Below are positions 59,301 to 64,000 of a stretch of DNA of 64,000 nt, in pieces; positions within the stretch are counted from its first letter, which is position 1; the number at the start of each line of letters is the position of its first letter. The notes under the pieces are model-generated. The model ran no database searches, was not told the DNA's origin, and saw nothing but the letters and a program-made list of their open reading frames with translations. The DNA lies in contig KV419444.1 of NCBI GenBank assembly GCA_001630475.1, positions 71,515 to 135,514 on the forward strand, in the 5' to 3' direction. Source of the DNA: Sistotremastrum niveocremeum HHB9708. Lineage: Eukaryota > Basidiomycota > Agaricomycetes > Sistotremastrales > Sistotremastraceae. Position numbers and translations under genes: made by a program.

Positions 59301-62011
59301 GCAATGCAGTCCCAGTCTAGAGAACCACCCTGAAATTCAAGGAAGACACTATTCCCATCAACGCTGCTTACCTTACCTCGAGTGGGGCGATCTTGATTGC
59401 AGGGCACCTCAGGCTGGCGGATCCAATTCAATAGCCCTCTAATCTGATCGGATCGACTGATACGCGCACCTACTCAGAGGGACATTCCGAATCAGTGAGA
59501 ACCGTGTTATCAAATGCCAACAGTATGCCAACCCTCCAGTTCGACCGCAGCCACTCGGATCCGAGGGCACAAAGAATTGATTCCCCGTTCAAGATCATCA
59601 AGACAGTTATACGTCATTGGTACAATTACTGGCTTGATCAAGAACTGTGAATCCTGCTAAGAGTTCATCTACTGTGGCATTGGAGACTGATGGACGATGA
59701 AGTTATTGTCTAGTCGCAGGAGGGTAACTCACGGTGGACGCGTCGTGGGCAAGAATTTTACTGCTTTCATCATTCTTTTCTGATTGCGAGGTTTGGACAG
59801 TGCTTGATATATTTCTGGGAGTCTAGATGGAGAATGATATTTGGTACGGTAAGCACCTCACACTCTGCTTTAGTGGGACAGGCGTACCTTGCGCACTCTC
59901 AACCTTCTTTCGGGTTAAGACCTTTTTACTAGGAATGCATGGCCTACCCATCCGTCAAATATGATGCCTTCGAGTGCCCAGATCAATGAAGGTAGCAGTC
60001 TAAAGGTGTCAATGGCCCTCGAGGGAAGATTGGATCTCAGTCATAACGGAGCGTGTACCGTAGGGCTTTGAGATCGCTATCTCAGTGCTACAGACAATCT
60101 TATGGAAGTCGAGGGTGCAGGTAGATCAACCGGTCAAAGTGGTGCGTCAGTGTCTGGCGTTGTGCTGCAATTTTCTCACATCATCAGTAGCTGCAGTGTG
60201 CATAACTGATAAAGTGCAAGTGAGCATTCATCAAAGTTTCTCCCTTATGTGTCATGGACATGGACATTTAGCCCGCCTGAAGCCTGAGGTTAACTGGGTC
60301 TTTACTGATGTTGGGCTTATCTCTGATACGAGATCTCCCTCTCTACAGCAAGGATGCTGGAAGCAGTGGAAAGCGATACTGCTCGAGACCTGATTGTTCT
60401 AGTCCCGAGTGGCCGTATAGAGCATGCTGTGAAAGAAATATTGGCCCTTAGGAGCGGACGCGAGGTAGCGGTGGATCAAGCTAGCAAAGGAGGCAAAGGG
60501 CTCGGAGTGCGGCCGGACCAGCACTGGCAACAGCGGCCGACGAGAGCTCCGACGAGCCTGCGTAGGCGCTTGTAAAATTCACCCATCTCTGAGTCAGGAG
60601 CTACCTCAACCTGATCACGACTCATGACCGCTGGCCGCTGTAGAAGTTCATTTGGTTCATGAGGGTCTGCACTAGCCTGGTCAGTCTAGTGATGCTTCAA
60701 ATCGGTCATCCAACTCACCGTCATACCAGGTTATTATCATAACTTACCACGATATCGACGTCCAAACGCTTGTACTTGGCTTCAACCTACCTTATGCCAC
60801 CCGCTTTGAATATCCGGATTACCCCCAGACTCTTGTCCGTGATGGGTTATCGGCCGACGAGGTGTGAATGGACCAGCTTGGGCCCACCGATCATGATTGA
60901 TTTTGAGGTACGTGCAAAGCTTTGGACTTTCGATACTGGTAGCCATGTCCTTCAGCGAGGCTCATGCGATTCTCTACTGACTTTTTGCACTTTTTACCTG
61001 ACCTGTAAGTGAATCACGGTCATCTTAGACTCAGCCTCTTACAAGACCATTTAGCATCAATGATGATTGAGCGAGATGGGATTTCCAAACGACCAAGACG
61101 ACCAAATTCCGATCTCAGAATCTCACTATATCAGGCCATGGATCTCGATAGACGATTCTGATGGTCAACACTCTCAACCGTGACAATCGCGGAAAACATC
61201 AAGCTCCTCGCAGAAAGTTGCCCGTTCCTATTCTCGTCCCATAGGATATCAGAGATGCGAAGTCATGTGTTTCCTTCACCGTCAAGCTTGAACCTACGTC
61301 TCAAGAATTCTCGACCTATTGCTCGCGGAGATAGAACATGCACATTCAATATTAATCGGAGAGCTAAATTACAATGATCCTTTGAAGTGTCCCAGGCTAT
61401 GGACCGCGCTATAATATTATCCTGCAAGACCAGGCTCGTCCACTTCACGATATCGATTCTTAGACAATATCAATAAAGAACTCATTTTTCTCCAGATTGC
61501 GAGAAAATAGAACGTAGAACATCGTGTCTTGAACTCAATTGAAAGTCCCGCCCTGGATCAAAGCTTTATCGATAGGGCAGATTGTGACCCCACGAGTGGT
61601 TTACCTTGATTTTAATAGTTTTTCCGCGTACTCATTCACAACCGAATGAATCCAATCGTCTTGCGATATCTGTCAGAAAATTGATTGAGAGCGTGTCTGC
61701 TGGTTGTGCTGCCTGCGCCTCTCGAGTTTCGACCCTCCGATTGCTAGATATTGTCATAGTAACCTCCCCAAGGCCTTTCTCTGATTGTTGTTTCTGGAGG
61801 GCAGAGAGAGAGGCACACTTATTGAGAGAAATTCAGTACTACAGCACTGTATTTAACTTATGATCTAAGAGTCGGAAACCATCTCTGAGTTTGTGAGTTT
61901 GAGGTCAATGTAGAACTGCGCATGCAGAGGCACGCCGCCCACTTTGTTTAGTTACAAGATACAATGGGGTGCGGCTTACGTATACGAGCAAGACAATTCG
62001 TACTCAATGTC
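56304..62011. other. 5.7-kb region with no supportable gene
   Basis: Between kinase-like copies 3 and 4. All frames are short, lack motifs and cannot be joined by plausible splicing into a recognisable protein. No rRNA or tRNA pattern was seen. 61459..61740 has short similarity to the 3' flank of copies 2 and 3 at 54523..54730, suggesting duplicated flanking DNA. It may contain degraded transposons that I cannot identify by eye. Confidence 0.5.
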
Positions 62012-64000
62012 TCAGTGTTGAATTTCAATCGCCGGCGGTACCGGTTCACTCAAAATATCTGCCGGGGTCTGAGCTCTCATCAAACGAACTCTGTCAAGTG
62101 CTTGGGTCGCTGTCGGGCGTCCGTCCGGATCGTGACATTTCAGAGCCTCAATCAAAGCATAAAGATCGGGCAAGATGTCAGCAGATGGCTGCGTGCAATT
62201 GTGTCAGCCTCGGATACAGGATTGACGCAGTTATCTTTGCTTACCTGGAACATATAATACAACATGCTTCCAAACTGCCACATATCGGCTTTGAAGGGAC
62301 AATATGGTCCGGATAGCGCCATCTCCGGCACTAACGCTCGACCATAATCGGATGGAGAGATCCCAATTCGTGCTACCGGAATTCCGACGATCTTGCGCGA
62401 TGCAGGCTCGGACTCTGGAGTGAAACGAACACACAGCTCCATATCTCCTAAATAGAGAGTTTGCGCTGTGGAGCTGGTTCCAAATTTGATTTGCGCTAGC
62501 CGAAATTTGATTGCGCTTGTCCTACGTCATATGGCTCTATCTCTGGCTCTATTTAAAACTTCTGCCCAAGAGTACTACTTTCAAATGCTTCAAATTACAT
62601 ATAGTGACAAAGGCAAGGTCAGGCTATAGAATACAGACCGTCCTGAGTATGTTGAGCGCTTTTTAATAACATTTTTCTCGTAAATAACCGTCCTCCGGCC
62701 CCTAGTGCAGTGAGCTTTAGATTTCACCCTTCACATCACTGAGCATCATCAAGGAGCAGCTTGAATACGCTAGGAGATCGACTTGCACCTCCCTTGATGC
62801 ATAAATACGGTATTTGAAGGAGTTTGAGTGGTCCGAGGGCTCAAATTCTGGGTTGGATGCCAGCACGCCTAAACTCGGACGCAGATCAGGTCTGATGAAC
62901 ACTCACAGAGGCCCGCAGACATGTAATTACACCCTCCGGCCGATAAGGCACCCTCCTATCCTCAAAATTGCCACTTCGTTCTTATCACATCTCCGTCTTC
63001 ACCATGTTATCCACCACCTTCCTCGAGACCGTCCTTTTAGTCCAGTGACCCTGGTTCTTGCCCTGAATTATAGACTCAGCAACAGATGTGATGTCCTTCA
63101 ACATAAGTCACGCGGCCAGAGGAATTAACAATCGAGAAACGCGTTGACATGAGAGCGACAGAGGATAGAGCCAGGAAAATAGAGCCGGAACGCGCAAGCT
63201 GAGTTTGAAAACGCGCAAACTCGATTTGGAACCAGCTCCACAGCGCAAACTCTCTAATAGTAGCGGACGGGGAAATGGGATCGAAACGTCTCCCTCTTAA
63301 GTAATTCTGCAGTCACTAACTCAGAGATGAGAGATGACAATGACAATGATGTTACCAGTGAAACGCCTCGCCGAAGCAAAGTTGAACAGGAAGTTATCAA
63401 TGTCAATATCCTTGAGTAAGCGATGTATGTGTTATCAGGGCCGTCAACGGAAGAGGACAATCGTACCAAATGAGCAACGAGATTGTCGTGAAGGTAAGAT
63501 ATGCCCTATTCAATAGAACGCGATAGAAATGAGAATATTATGACAACACATCCTGAAAATCAAGTTCTCACCTCCAGAGCTTGAACAAGAAAGTCGAATA
63601 CCTCCTCGAAGTTATAGAACCAAGGACAGTTGACACTGTCGGCTAGAAACGGAAACACAGCAAAGGTCATATCTCCCAGATTTAGTTCGTCTAACATGGG
63701 TACGCAGTGGTTCCCGGCATGGAAAGCGCGTTCGCCCCTAGCCAAGCTGCGAAGAACTTCTACATGCTCTTGACCGTCGTCGCCTTTCCGAATCAAGCGA
63801 ATGACAACATCGCGGTGATCAAAGGTCCGAGCAGGAAAATGTATTGCTTTCTAGAGATTGTCAATTTTGGAACCGTGTCTATAAATGGGTCCTCACAATT
63901 GCAGGAAAAGAAATTTCGTTCATTGGAATGCGAGGGACAGAATAGACGAAACCGTCAGGTGAACGGAATCCTGGATGAGATGTTGGAGGAAAGGCGTTAA
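62012..64000 (-). pseudogene. Atypical kinase-like gene copy 4, split by transposon; 5' end outside window
   Basis: Read on the minus strand, five exons follow the plan of copy 3: the end of exon 1 (RSPDGFVYSVPRIPMNE), exon 2 (KAIHFPARTFDHRDVVIRL through DFLVQALE), exon 3 (GISYLHDNLVAHL), exon 4 (DIDIDNFLFNF) and exon 5, which is interrupted after HFPVRYY by an 802-bp element and resumes with LGDMELCVRF, then VPEMALSGPYCPFKADMWQFGSM. Exon 6 ends QALDRVRLMRAQTPADI and a stop at 62012..62014. Apart from the insertion no frame break is visible, so inactivation looks recent. The gene continues beyond base 64000. Confidence 0.85.
62454..63255. mobile_element. Non-autonomous DNA transposon (MITE-like), 802 bp
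   Basis: The ends are inverted repeats of about 32 bp: left AGAGAGTTTGCGCTGTGGAG... and right its reverse complement ending ...CAGCGCAAACTCTCT. A second inverted pair lies inside (62532..62554 and 63163..63187, GGCTCTATCTCTGGCTCTATTT type). AAT at 62451..62453 is repeated at 63256..63258. Removing the element and one AAT restores the coding frame of the host kinase-like gene exactly. No transposase ORF is present. Superfamily cannot be fixed: the duplication could be 3 or 4 bp (AAT or AATA), depending on where the repeat is taken to begin. Confidence 0.9.

Noticed and set aside
62814-63128. ORF of 104 aa inside the MITE-like element, considered as a transposase
   Set aside because: Too short, with no DDE-type or other transposase motif; the element looks non-autonomous.

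Overview
The window is a stretch of a filamentous basidiomycete nuclear genome, most likely Agaricomycetes. The genes are split by many short GT-AG introns of about 45-100 bp, they are packed on both strands, and several families belong to mushroom-forming fungi, notably the short atypical protein kinase-like proteins at the right end. I cannot name the species. No rRNA, tRNA or CRISPR array was recognised. Exon boundaries were worked out by hand from reading frame, splice-site consensus and protein similarity. Where a gene is given with exons, the phases close correctly.

1-22.1 kb is a dense housekeeping block: the 3' part of a probable regulatory protein, a pinin-type splicing factor, the signal-recognition-particle protein SRP72 (lacking its central part), a BTB-domain protein, the very large ribosome-biogenesis protein UTP20 (14 exons, about 2792 aa), a membrane-anchored PH-SMP lipid-transfer protein of the NVJ2/TEX2 type, and mitochondrial ketopantoate hydroxymethyltransferase (pantothenate pathway).

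22.1-34.4 kb is accessory. A single-domain periplasmic-binding-protein-like gene is followed by three tandem alpha/beta-hydrolase genes with the same eight-exon layout, then an uncharacterised disordered protein. Beside the middle hydrolase lies a decayed copy of the 3' end of that disordered-protein gene. This shows that the duplication unit included the tail of the neighbouring gene.

34.4-46.8 kb returns to ordinary genes: a single-pass membrane protein, acireductone dioxygenase (methionine salvage), a secreted GH18 chitinase-like enzyme, an 800-aa cysteine-rich protein, a small uncharacterised gene and an Sld7-like DNA replication protein.

46.8-64 kb is gene-poor accessory DNA. It holds a flavin-dependent halogenase relic lying between a pair of diverged inverted repeats, an NTF2/SnoaL-like gene, and four copies of an atypical protein kinase-like gene with the same six-exon plan. 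The fourth copy is split by an 802-bp non-autonomous DNA transposon with long terminal inverted repeats and a short target-site duplication. Between the third and fourth copies lie 5.7 kb with no supportable gene. The likeliest sources of something new are the hydrolase array, the kinase-like cluster and the inserted element.
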